Shown here: in pieces, positions 31,780 to 42,300 of the stretch | How the letters are laid out: each line of letters starts with the position of its first letter | Numbering within the stretch: the first letter of the stretch is position 1 | Virus record (IMG/VR): IMGVR_UViG_3300027413_000369 | Coordinates: 1-45,936 of that record | DNA: 45,936 nucleotides | Strand: one strand, 5' to 3' | Source of the DNA: a virus | Made by a program: the position numbers and the translations under genes | Notes under the pieces: generated by a model | Databases searched by the model: none | What the model was told of the DNA's origin: nothing | Seen by the model: only the letters and a program-made list of their open reading frames with translations

Positions 31780-31808
31780 ATTATAGCTAACTTGGGTTGT
31801 TATGTCAA
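31780..31808 (-). promoter_or_regulatory. sigma70-like promoter P6 (leftward)
   Basis: On the minus strand TTGACA (31808-31803), 17 bases and TATAAT (31785-31780), again in the AATTCTTGACA context. It gives the fibre genes a promoter separate from that of the tail genes. Confidence 0.87.
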
Positions 31809-31828
31809 GAATTATTTTTTTTATGGTA

Positions 31829-34800
31829 CTATAAATTAGATAGATTACCTATCTTTATTCGTTTTTGGCCGCTGCCGTCCACTACTAAGAGGCCATTGCT
31901 ATTCATAAAGGCTCTGCTATTTCCTGAAGAAGCTCCTCCGGCAGTTTGATGAGCAACTGCGACAGTGGAGGCTGGCGAGTTTCCAACACTACCAGTAAGA
32001 TTACCACCTAGGATAGTAGAGGTTGAGTCTTGGTTAGCTGTAGCACCCGCTGCGGCTCCGCTTGTAACTGTAGCAACAGCTGTATTATTTACAGTACCAG
32101 TAAGATTACCACCTAGGATAGTAGAGGTTGAGTCTTGGTTAGCTGTAGCACCCGCTGCGGCTCCGCTTGTAACTGTAGAAGCTGTTGTGCCTCCAATTGT
32201 ACTACTGCCCGTCATTGCAATTGTTCCTGCAATCGTTAGATTAGTTCCGTCCCATTTAACGTAGTTGTTAGCATCGCCTAAATTTAACTTATGAGTATTA
32301 GTATCATATCCTAAGAAGAAACCTGCATCATTATCTGTATAGGATGTTTTATTGCTAGTATAGAATGCCCCGCTGTTGTTTAGCTCTAAGTTACTACCAA
32401 CTTTTATGTTATTACCTATAATAGTATTTGCTGCTAGTTTGTCTGCACTTAAAGTACCGTCAACGATTACACTTCCGTCAAAAGTTTCTACAACAAGCGA
32501 GCTAAAGTCGCCAGTAGCAACACTTCCAGAGGCCGTTTGCGCAGAGCCCGTATAAACTCGGGTTCCTGCTTTATTAGCACTGTTATCAGTTACAGTTATT
32601 CGATCATTAGGACGAAGTGTAGAATCGTGCGCTGCTGAGATTACTGCTGCTGCTACTGCTTGAGCACTTGCAGTAGTAAAAGTACCTGCATAAGCCGCTG
32701 CAGTTGTAGCATTAATGTTGCTATCAGTGCTTTCTTCAAATGTAAATATGCCACCGCCTCGAACACCGTCTCCACCTCCTACAGCTAGTAGCTCTGCAGG
32801 TGACCATTCCGAATCTGGGATAGTATCTGTGTCGGCAGTATTAGCTGCAGTAGCTGTTCTTGCCCATAAGTAAGTCTCTGTACCGTTAGGAATGGTTGCA
32901 CTCCAACCATTGGCGTTTGTAAAAGAAACTCCTCCAGTATTAAACGTATAGGTAGTATTTCCACTAGGTTTGGTGCTTTCCGAGGAAGAATTTGTCTTTT
33001 TAAAGATAAATACAGGTGCAGAGTTTAGTCCATGGTCCCCAGGGCTTCCTATAAATTTAACATAAGTCAAACCGCTAGGAACACTACTAGGCGCTGAACC
33101 TGTCCACTCATAGAAGTTTACAAACTCTAAAGATCCTTGTGTAAAGCTGGCACTAGTACCGCTAGCATCTGCGGCATAAATAGGAATAACGCCTTCGCTG
33201 TCTCCGTCCTCGCCTATAAATTTAGTATAGGTCAAACCACTAGGAACACTGCTAGGTGCAGAACCTGTCCATTCATAGTAGTTTACAAAATCTCTTGAAC
33301 CTTGTGTAAAACTAGCATTGGTACCACTAGCATCTGCAGCATAAATTACTTTTACCCCGGAATCTGTTCCATCCGTACCGTCATTAACTGTAGCAGTACT
33401 TCCATCACTAAATGTTAAAGTTGTTTCTCCTGTGCTGGAATTGTAAGAGGTACTTACTGTCAAAGCATCTGCATTTCTAGCAAGAACAACAGGAGAAGAC
33501 CACTCATCAGCTAGGACTGTATCAGTGCTACCTGTTCCCGCAGCTGTAGCTGCTGTTATATATAAAGGATTAGTTCCGGAAGGTATTTCTTTTTCCCAAC
33601 TATTTGCTAAACTACTTGTTGTAATTTTCCCTGTATTTAGATTAACCGTAACAGCTCCTGGATTACTGGTTAATGCAGAACTCGATCTCTGGTATGCGTA
33701 GACAAGCGCTGCTTTAACGCCATCTAGGCCGGGTTCACCATCTAAAGTTTTGGTTATAGATATCTTGAAGGTAGCAATTGTAGCACCAGAAGCATTTTCT
33801 ATAATAGGCACGTCAAAAATAGCTTGAGTAACACTAGTACCCGATAAAAGAGTGCCTGAACTACTCGATATAGTAACTGTTCCGTTTGTGTTTATAGGCA
33901 CGACCGAGTTAGCGGGTGAAACGTTTGCAAAAGCTCCAAGTTTGTAAGTATTTGCAGCAGGGCTTGCACCTGCATCGTAAGTTAAAACAGTAGTTCCTTT
34001 AAGCACTGTAAAAGTACTAGAATAGTTTGATACACTACTTATAGTACCTGTGCTAGAAGCGGAGAAATTATGCGTACCATTAGTCGCTGTGACGGTGAAG
34101 CCGTTTACTCCTGCGGATCCATTTACTACAATCTTAGTACCTGTAAAGGTTACAACGTCAGTAGCAGTAAAAGTTTCAGAGCCTACAGTGTCTGTCATGT
34201 GTACAGATACTTTTTGCGGCATACTTCCAAAAGCATTGGGAGGTGTATAAGTATAGTTAGCGCTCGTTGCTCCGCTTATAACTACATCATTTAATTTCCA
34301 TACATACGTAACTGTACCGGCATCATTCGTTTTAGTACTTGTAATATTTGTAGTAGTGGTATATCCTGATTCAATACCTGTTTCATCATTTTGATATACA
34401 AAAGAGGTAGTAGTGCCGGGGTCTATACTAATACTTCTTACCGCATTTACCGAGAGACCAACACCTGTAATACCTTCTCCATTTGTGAAACCAGAATCAT
34501 CTGTATTTGGATAGTACAAAGAAGGTACATTTCTAAATTCTGAACCTGCTAAATTCAGTTGAGGCATGCGGACAACATAACGTATCCAGTAGTAACGAGT
34601 AGTTAACCCTGAGCCTACACTTATAGAGTCGGGGAAGGTATCTGTAGTTGAAGAGCCTATTTTTACTACGGAATCATCTGTAAAATTATTTACAGTTCCT
34701 CGATAAATCTCCACTTCATGAGAAGCACTTGTAAACGAGTCCGTATTTGTCCATGTAAGAATTACTTCTCCTTGATTTGTTTGAGTTGCTTGTAAGTTGG

Positions 34801-37800
34801 TGGGGCGAGCAGGTATAGGTAAAGGTTCTGGAGCTTGTCCAGCGCTTGGGTCTTCTATTACACCATACCCGTTTCCACCTTCTTCGATAACATAAGCACC
34901 ATCATTATGCTCATCTGCTGTTACATCGACTGTCCCATCCTTTTTAAAGTTAAGATTAGTAATACGAAATGCTTTGGAAGCATAGCCAAAACGAGAATAA
35001 GTAAATTCAATTATACTACCAGCAACTAGTAAGAGGCCTCTTGGTGCCATTGTGAACTGTATAGTTAAACCATATCGAGATTCATCTAAATACTGCTTAA
35101 TATTAAATCTAGCATTAAAGTAGTTTGTTATCCCTGGTAAACTAAATTGACCTTTCTTTTGAATACCTTTGTCTTCTTTAAGATAGGTAGAATTAAAGAA
35201 AGAGATACTTCTTCCCTCAAACTTATTATTAGGATCAATAATAGAAGTACTAACATAGTTTTTACTATTTTTTAGTCCTTTATCACTGAGTTTAATTGTA
35301 CCAATTATATCTTCTTCTGATATTTTTTCCGCAGTATCTACGGCTCCCTTTTTACTTTTAACTTCTAATTCGTACTTGCCCGAGGTGTATCTTAAAATAC
35401 CGTTAAACTGGTTCAACATCTTATTGATGTTATCAAATAAAGGTAACCTAGTATCAACTACTTGGTTCATTTGATGACGAGTAACATTTCTCTGAGAATT
35501 ATCGTCCCAACCAACGTATCTCCAATACTTTACATCATCTCCATCATACAACGAGTACCCCGACTCTGTATAACTAGATGTAAGAGTACTATACTTTTTC
35601 ACAAGAGGGTTACCATTAGCAGATACTTCTGAAAGATCTACTGATATAGTACTCCCTCCTACTCTCTTCAGGGCTAGACTGACTAAATGATTAGAGCTGG
35701 GGGCTGTAGGTACTATGGCGTCTGAACCTGAGTATACTTTCCCATTATGCCAATAAAGTTGACCACTTGCAAAAGTTTGCCAAGAGTTCCATTTAGTTCC
35801 TAGTTTACCTACAACATCTTTAAATACAACTTGTTTCTTCCCTCCTAAAGTAAGCACACTTTTTACTGTGCCCATAAATTGAGGGGTTCCTGTACCAGGG
35901 TATCTATAAACTTGATTAGTCGTAATACTAGTACTTGTAGGAACTGCTATTGTTACATCTGATCGAGTATCACACTCTCTAGCTGCTTGTGCCCACGCGT
36001 CTATATTTATATCATTAGTAACATCTAAACCCTTGCCATATCTTTTGCTAGTCATATAGTCTAATAGTTGCATAGCAGGATTAATTGTTACTCGTCTATC
36101 TCCTATAGAGCCTATTGAATACTCTAAGGATGTAGAAGGTAAATAATTATAGTCCCAGACAGCATCAACTATAGCAACTTTAGTAGTGCCATCATAGTCT
36201 ATAATTTTTCTTTCTTGGATATAAGGAGCTTCTCCGGAGTTATCAGTAAGAGTAATAATATTACCATTGTAATAATCATCAGTACTACTGGCTCCGCTAT
36301 CTAACTGTATGGCATTTTTAACATAAATTCTATCTATGCCCGGATCTGAAGTTAGTCGAGTAAGATCATCTACAATATTAGTGCTGGCATTATAAGAAAA
36401 ATCAGAATAGCTAGAAGCTACTAGACCGGAATTTGCAGAATCATAAATACCTACTATTGCTTCATCGTGACTAATCGCGTGTTCGAATGCTGTGCTCGGA
36501 GAAGTTAAAGTAACTTTTCTTCCTCGATTTGTTCCTGCCGCCACAGAAAAACTAGAATGGTATAAGTTTGCTCCTACGTCTGCGGCATTTTCTGTATGGT
36601 CCCAAGTTTGCATATGCCAATTACTAGTACTTTTTTGCATATAGAAAGATGTAGTTGTTCCTAAATTAGGAGCAGGAGAGAATCTAAATCTATGATCTCT
36701 GTTACCTTCACCATCAAAAGTAGACCACTTATCGATAATCATTACTGAAGCATCTGCCATACTACCATTTGATTTTTTAAGGGTTACAGTGTCCCCCAAA
36801 TTAAAAGTGCTGACATCTGCGTTTGTCTGGCTTGAGTCCTGTTTATAGCTATAGTCGTAGTTGTAGCACTCAGGGTCTCTACCTCGAACTACAAATTTCA
36901 TTTCAGGCAGAGTAGTTTCTCCCTCTGCAATAGTATATTTTCCTACAACATATGCTGTGTCTAATACTCTATGAGAAGGTGACCAGTATTGAGCTTTACC
37001 TGTGTAATAATCACTTTGAACTTTGAACTGGTTGCCTTGAGCCATCGAGACTAATTTATCATCTGCTTTTTGATTTTCTTTCCCAGAATGAAAAGTGAAA
37101 GAGGCATTTAAAGGGCTTCTAATACTATGAGTTCCTCTGTGAAGAATACCTGTGGCATCTCCTGTGGAAGAATTCCTAGCACCTGTGGCAATGCTAGAGT
37201 AGGTCACATCTTGATAATTAGTATAGTACTCTTGGTTAGCGTAATACATTGCTGCCTCACCGAGGTAAATACCAGTAAAATCCAGAGTAGACCCTGCAGA
37301 ACCTGTGTAGTGTGCTAGAGTATCTCCTCTATCCATTCTACCTGAACATATAATTTCAACACTATCTGCGTTAAAATTCGCTCCTGTAGTATCTCTAGTA
37401 TCAAAGTCTGCTTTGTCCAAACAAATGGTGCTATTATCTTCTAGATAAATATCTAGTACACCTGCAATAGGGCCTTCACAGAGAGCATCTGCTCTAAATA
37501 CTTCTGCCGAGTTACTTTTGTTTGTATCTACAAAGATAGGAAAAGAGTCTATTTTTTGAACACCATATACTACAGGTAGCATCTTTGCTTGAATATTAAA
37601 TTGAAGGTCTACTTGACGGGGAACATCTACTTCTACTTCTCGTAGTCTTTTGCCTCCAAACCAGCCTCCATTAATATCTACTTGTTTGTACTCTATTTCT
37701 ACCGTGTTATAAGTAGCTATATGATTAATTGCTGTGTTAGCATGTAGAAAACCTAAGTCTCCTGCATACTCTGGTTTAATTACAGATTCTATATCGGCGG

Positions 37801-38650
37801 AGCCATCAGAGCGTAAAGCTCTATGGGTTGCATCATCTGTCAGTCTACCTTGAACACGTAAGAAATCTCCCCAATGACTTGAGAGTGTCCATGTTATTTC
37901 TGAAGAATCTAACTTCTCGTTAATAGAAGCTCCGCTAGTAATACCTTTAAAGTAGAGATAAGGCTCACCGATAATAGCACGAGTATCAGGATTGATATGT
38001 ACTTTGTATATAATAACTTCACGATTAATATAACTAGTATAGGACGAGGATGTCTTATCTGTTAGTAATATGTTCAACTCTTCTGCGGCTAATGTGACCG
38101 TGTATGTCTGTGCTGTTCCATTAACGGAAATAGCACTAATTTGAGTAAAAGTAATAGTTTTACCGTCATTTTGAAAACTATCAATACGAACATAGGTGCC
38201 GTCGTTCGTATTACCAGAACCTGATAAAAGTATTTTGTCCCCTTCTTGAAACCCTTCTGCCGCCAAATCAACATTGCCTGTCATAACAGAAGAAGTAAAC
38301 GTAGCACTAGTAGTGGCAGAGGCTCCTAGACTTGCAGAGTCTAGTACTAAACTCATATTTGATGCTTTTGCTTGTATACTTTCGTTTACAGTACCTAACT
38401 TAGTAACTTTGTTTGCACGATATAGCTGAGCAGGTATAGCCCCGCCTTCCGTAGTTGTCGTACCGTCATCATACGAAATATCATATTGAGCATCGGTAAT
38501 ATAAGTATAATCAGTAGCTAAACCTTTTGACTTACCTCCGTACTGAACCACACTTTGAGGTTTTTCAAACTTAATAAGATGCGCTACAACAAAAGGATCA
38601 TAGTTCATCAGAGAATTTTTAAGAGTACTGTTAATTGTTCGGATTGTCAT
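31829..38650 (-). CDS. gpJ-like tail tip / host-specificity protein (2273 aa)
   Basis: It would sit at the tail tip and contact the host. The first part is a structural module ending in RADALCEGPIAGVLDIYLED, a hub-like sequence of gpJ proteins. A fibronectin-type domain lies near residues 1275-1355 (ARPTNLQATQTNQGEVILTW). Ig-like and beta stretches follow. Two copies of an IYAADASGT...EWTGSAPSSVPSGL unit sit 55 residues apart near residues 1770-1865. A VDGTLSADKLAANTIIG segment begins the distal end, and a 35-residue repeat ends it. Its ATG follows the stop of the tail tip gene (TAATG). It is the largest gene in the window. Confidence 0.9.
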   Translation of the reverse strand: MTIRTINSTLKNSLMNYDPFVVAHLIKFEKPQSVVQYGGKSKGLATDYTYITDAQYDISYDDGTTTTEGGAIPAQLYRANKVTKLGTVNESIQAKASNMSLVLDSASLGASATTSATFTSSVMTGNVDLAAEGFQEGDKILLSGSGNTNDGTYVRIDSFQNDGKTITFTQISAISVNGTAQTYTVTLAAEELNILLTDKTSSSYTSYINREVIIYKVHINPDTRAIIGEPYLYFKGITSGASINEKLDSSEITWTLSSHWGDFLRVQGRLTDDATHRALRSDGSADIESVIKPEYAGDLGFLHANTAINHIATYNTVEIEYKQVDINGGWFGGKRLREVEVDVPRQVDLQFNIQAKMLPVVYGVQKIDSFPIFVDTNKSNSAEVFRADALCEGPIAGVLDIYLEDNSTICLDKADFDTRDTTGANFNADSVEIICSGRMDRGDTLAHYTGSAGSTLDFTGIYLGEAAMYYANQEYYTNYQDVTYSSIATGARNSSTGDATGILHRGTHSIRSPLNASFTFHSGKENQKADDKLVSMAQGNQFKVQSDYYTGKAQYWSPSHRVLDTAYVVGKYTIAEGETTLPEMKFVVRGRDPECYNYDYSYKQDSSQTNADVSTFNLGDTVTLKKSNGSMADASVMIIDKWSTFDGEGNRDHRFRFSPAPNLGTTTSFYMQKSTSNWHMQTWDHTENAADVGANLYHSSFSVAAGTNRGRKVTLTSPSTAFEHAISHDEAIVGIYDSANSGLVASSYSDFSYNASTNIVDDLTRLTSDPGIDRIYVKNAIQLDSGASSTDDYYNGNIITLTDNSGEAPYIQERKIIDYDGTTKVAIVDAVWDYNYLPSTSLEYSIGSIGDRRVTINPAMQLLDYMTSKRYGKGLDVTNDINIDAWAQAARECDTRSDVTIAVPTSTSITTNQVYRYPGTGTPQFMGTVKSVLTLGGKKQVVFKDVVGKLGTKWNSWQTFASGQLYWHNGKVYSGSDAIVPTAPSSNHLVSLALKRVGGSTISVDLSEVSANGNPLVKKYSTLTSSYTESGYSLYDGDDVKYWRYVGWDDNSQRNVTRHQMNQVVDTRLPLFDNINKMLNQFNGILRYTSGKYELEVKSKKGAVDTAEKISEEDIIGTIKLSDKGLKNSKNYVSTSIIDPNNKFEGRSISFFNSTYLKEDKGIQKKGQFSLPGITNYFNARFNIKQYLDESRYGLTIQFTMAPRGLLLVAGSIIEFTYSRFGYASKAFRITNLNFKKDGTVDVTADEHNDGAYVIEEGGNGYGVIEDPSAGQAPEPLPIPARPTNLQATQTNQGEVILTWTNTDSFTSASHEVEIYRGTVNNFTDDSVVKIGSSTTDTFPDSISVGSGLTTRYYWIRYVVRMPQLNLAGSEFRNVPSLYYPNTDDSGFTNGEGITGVGLSVNAVRSISIDPGTTTSFVYQNDETGIESGYTTTTNITSTKTNDAGTVTYVWKLNDVVISGATSANYTYTPPNAFGSMPQKVSVHMTDTVGSETFTATDVVTFTGTKIVVNGSAGVNGFTVTATNGTHNFSASSTGTISSVSNYSSTFTVLKGTTVLTYDAGASPAANTYKLGAFANVSPANSVVPINTNGTVTISSSSGTLLSGTSVTQAIFDVPIIENASGATIATFKISITKTLDGEPGLDGVKAALVYAYQRSSSALTSNPGAVTVNLNTGKITTSSLANSWEKEIPSGTNPLYITAATAAGTGSTDTVLADEWSSPVVLARNADALTVSTSYNSSTGETTLTFSDGSTATVNDGTDGTDSGVKVIYAADASGTNASFTQGSRDFVNYYEWTGSAPSSVPSGLTYTKFIGEDGDSEGVIPIYAADASGTSASFTQGSLEFVNFYEWTGSAPSSVPSGLTYVKFIGSPGDHGLNSAPVFIFKKTNSSSESTKPSGNTTYTFNTGGVSFTNANGWSATIPNGTETYLWARTATAANTADTDTIPDSEWSPAELLAVGGGDGVRGGGIFTFEESTDSNINATTAAAYAGTFTTASAQAVAAAVISAAHDSTLRPNDRITVTDNSANKAGTRVYTGSAQTASGSVATGDFSSLVVETFDGSVIVDGTLSADKLAANTIIGNNIKVGSNLELNNSGAFYTSNKTSYTDNDAGFFLGYDTNTHKLNLGDANNYVKWDGTNLTIAGTIAMTGSSTIGGTTASTVTSGAAAGATANQDSTSTILGGNLTGTVNNTAVATVTSGAAAGATANQDSTSTILGGNLTGSVGNSPASTVAVAHQTAGGASSGNSRAFMNSNGLLVVDGSGQKRIKIGNLSNL
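31990..32178 (-). repeat. 84-bp perfect direct repeat at 105-bp spacing in the gpJ-like gene
   Basis: Bases 31990-32073 recur exactly at 32095-32178. The spacing is 35 codons, so the protein reads through both copies (TSGAAAGATANQDSTSTIL). The C-terminus could lose or gain one unit by recombination. Confidence 0.93.
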
Positions 38651-39390
38651 TAGGGTTGGGCCTCATCTAGCTTTAGAGAAAAGCTGTATAGATTCTGTGT
38701 ATTTAAGTCATATTCCTGTACGTCATTTTTTAGAACTACACGGAACTTTGGATCGTTAAACTCTACCTCTGAACCGGAGCCTGTGGCTACTGCTCTTTGA
38801 AGTGCAGGGGTAAAATGCACTCGGAGCTGGCTAGCAGTTGGTGCAGTGCCTCCAGATAGATAGTCAGCATCATGTTCAACACGAGTAACCTGATATACTT
38901 TTTTATGATTAGAGTCAGAGCTGTCTGCAATTGTAAATATATCTCCAGGCTTTGCTTTACCCTTTGTGTCTTTATCGTAGCTTGCATGAGTAATCAGAAT
39001 ATTTGTAGCTCCTGCAGCTCCAGCTGCGGCCATGGTAAATGTGTTACTTGCTACAAACGTAGCGAAAGTTGTATCACGAGGTGCTTTGTACTGAGGTAAA
39101 GAAACGAAAAAAGGAGTAAGTGATCCACGCTTTTGAAGCAAGAAACTGTAAATAGGTTCAAACTCATCTCGAGTCATCGGATTATATGAAATAGATATAT
39201 TCCATTTATGTCCAGACACTTCTCTACTAATAAGCCTGCCGGAGTTAGTTCTAGTATTCATCATTTTATGTTCAGATGCCAGCTTAACAGAAGAGTATCC
39301 AGGGCCTGCTGTTCCTCCAGCTTGCCCCGACTCTCCAATAGCGTTATTGGGATCTGGTAAAATATTTGTAAATTCAGTAAATGTACTCAT
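38650..39390 (-). CDS. Minor tail / tail tip protein (246 aa)
   Basis: It sits between the tape measure and the gpJ-like gene, the usual place of tail tip proteins. The region VSGHKWNISISYNPMTRDEF with LLQKRGSLTPFFVSLPQY reads like a distal-tail beta-sandwich segment. TFTMAAAGAAGATNILITHA forms a hydrophobic middle section. ATG and stop codons overlap both neighbouring genes (TAATG at each end). No exact family is recognised. Confidence 0.8.
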   Translation of the reverse strand: MSTFTEFTNILPDPNNAIGESGQAGGTAGPGYSSVKLASEHKMMNTRTNSGRLISREVSGHKWNISISYNPMTRDEFEPIYSFLLQKRGSLTPFFVSLPQYKAPRDTTFATFVASNTFTMAAAGAAGATNILITHASYDKDTKGKAKPGDIFTIADSSDSNHKKVYQVTRVEHDADYLSGGTAPTASQLRVHFTPALQRAVATGSGSEVEFNDPKFRVVLKNDVQEYDLNTQNLYSFSLKLDEAQP

Positions 39391-42300
39391 TAGTATGATT
39401 TATCCTGTACGCTTTCTAAAAAGAACTCTCCGTGTTCGTTAGCGGCCTCTCGTATCATTCCGATTATGTTTCCTCGTTGATTCATTAGTAAGTCTTCTAC
39501 ACCCGCAGAGTCTACTGCATTGATTGAAAAGTTTACGTTTGTTTGTCCTCCGGTACCTTGACCTGAAGGAATAATTTGTCCGGGGGTGTCTGGCATGAAC
39601 AATTCTGGTCCCTGCTCTCCTACAACATAACCACCACCGGCTCTGTGCTTATATCCTGCGAATGCACTAGTAGGTTTAAAGTCTGTCATTCCTGACCCTA
39701 TGCCCTGCTCTCCTCGTGCGTACGCAAGTTCTCCGCCTGCGTTCTGACCTTTAGCCAGATCAACTGAAGAACTACGTGAGCCTACTGCTATCGTGGATGG
39801 AGGAGCTGCTCCACCGACACTGCCGCCACCTTGGAAAGAAGTACTAGCAATCATAGAAAGTTGCTTTGCTCCCATCGCGGCTACCATGCCTGCCATTGCT
39901 ACGGCAACGGGAACATTATAGGGAGCAGGAATACTCTCCATGGCGGAGCTGTAAGCTGCCATAGCACCCATAGCTGTAGAAATTACCGTTTGAGCCATTT
40001 TCATTTTCTTATTGGTTTCAAACGCTTTTTTCTGCGTTGCAAGTTTTTTAGCTTCTAGAGCTTTAATTTTTGCTGTACTAGCCGCTGAGTGTCCGTCTCT
40101 TTTCTTTTCTGCGGCTATTTCTTCATCAAGGCCTGATACTTTTGCATCTGAACTGGCCTTAGAGATTGCTCCAAGACTTGAAATCATGGCCGCCGCTGCT
40201 CCAAGACCTGCTTGAACTTTAGTAGACATCTCAGCGCTTTTATCACCCATAACTTCGAAAGCAGTAGAGAAAGCAGTTTGTATATTAAGTGCCCCTTCTA
40301 TCGCGGAAGACATTAGAGCACCCTCAGGCCCAATAGCAGCTAGGTCTGTTGCTACGCCTGCAAGAATACCTTTTGCTTGTTTATTTCTAGCGTCACTTTT
40401 TCCTGCATCTCCAGCTGCAGACGTAATAGCGGCTTGTCCTGAAATTGCTGCTGCTGCTCCTGCTCCCATACCCGAACTTGTTGCATCCGCGGCTAGTTTA
40501 TCTGCAAGTTTCTGCCTTAATTCTATTTCTTTTTGAAGCTCTTTGTTAAGATCGTGTTGCTTATCTATTCTAACTTGAGTTCCTTTTGCCGCGAGGTTTA
40601 GTTCCTTAAGAGCTAGGGTTGCTCTATCATTCTGTAGTTTTAGTTCTTCTTTCATTAGTGCAATAGGGTCGGCTCCTACGGCTTTTTCTACCGACAAATC
40701 AGACATTGCCATTTCATTAGCTAGTATACCACTATTTAGCTCTTTTAATTTTTTCTGGAAGTTTTCTAGTTGAGCGACTGTTCCGTTTTCAAACCCATAA
40801 GCCGCAAGAATTTTCTTTGCTTGATCTTCCGTGGGCCCACCTTCCGATCCTGCAGCATTTATTTTATTTATAGCCTCCTCAACATTGTCCAGATGCTTTG
40901 CATAAGGTCCTAAAGTTGCGGTTTGATCTCCTATCAATTCTTTAGCTTTTTTTACTGTCTCATTAAATGTTTCAAATGCATTGACTGCTGAAGATGCATT
41001 ATTAGCAACTGCTCTAATAGCATCTGATAGTTTCTTATAGGCTTCCGGACCTCGATCACCTGATGCATACTCTTGAAATGCATCAGATACTTTTTGTTGT
41101 GCTCGCTCAAGCACTCCTAGAGCTGCTTTTCCATCAACTCCTGAGTCTTTTAAAGAAGCGCTCATGGTAGTAAAAGCTCCCATAATACTAGAGGCACCTT
41201 TAACTGCGGATTCTTCTAGTTTTTTCAAAGTTTCTTCGCTGAGATCTCCTCCTCTGGCAATTTCTGCTTGAGCCTGTATTATGTCTATAGAATCTGATAG
41301 CCCTGCGAACTGACTTGCTCCTTTACTTGATTTTTTATAGGATTCTTGCGCGTCTTTTAACTTAACTGTCGCCTCTGCTAAAACTAATATTCTGTCAGCG
41401 TCTGCTGCTGCTTGAGCAGTATCTAATGCCGTAGATATTTCAGTTAATAATCCTGCAACAGGTTTTAAGGTTGCTATCCAGGCTTCTGTACTATTTTTTG
41501 CGTGTCCAATACTTGTACTGTACTGCGCGGCTACTTTTGAAAATTCTTTAAATCTTTTATTATTAATCTCTGTGGCTTTTCCAAGTTTGGTGGTATCACC
41601 AAAAAGACTTTTAAATATGGGAGCAAGTAAAGAAAAAGCCATTAATACGCCAGCAATATAAGGCATAGCAGTAAGAAAGGCTGCACCTAGGAAGCGAACC
41701 GACATAGCCACTCCAGTAGTTATTGTTCGAGCATAAACCCCTGCAGTAGCAAAACCTGTTGTAGTAGCTGTTGCTGTAGTGTGGGCGACTGCTAGCTGTC
41801 TAAATGCTTCTTTTTGTATCTTTGCTGCGGCGGAAAGCCCATGCGTTTGCATAGTAGATATAGCACTACTATGTGTACTTTTTGCATTTGCAATATCGTA
41901 TAAATGAATTTCTTTGGTTAACTCATTTCTAACTTTTTTAGCAAGTTTTAACTTAACTATGTCTTTAGAGGTCATGTTAATAGACATATTTAAACTTTTC
42001 ATCATTCGATCTAGGTCTTTCTTCTCTCGAGTAGCTCCGTTTGCTACTTCGTTAAAAGCTTTTCCTAGTTTTTCGTGGGCTTTTACTCCCTTTAGAGATT
42101 GACCGACTAAATCTTGCGTAGCTTTTGACGCTTGCGCAGAGCTTTTTGCCATTCCTTCAAGGCCGCCTATCATTTGACCACTTATAGAGGCTCCAAATGC
42201 TGCTGCTAAACCGGCTAAGGCCATAGGAGTATCGGCTAAAAACTTTAAGAAAGGGCCTGCAAGAGTATTCAATCCTTCAATGAACGATTTTGTTAAATCA

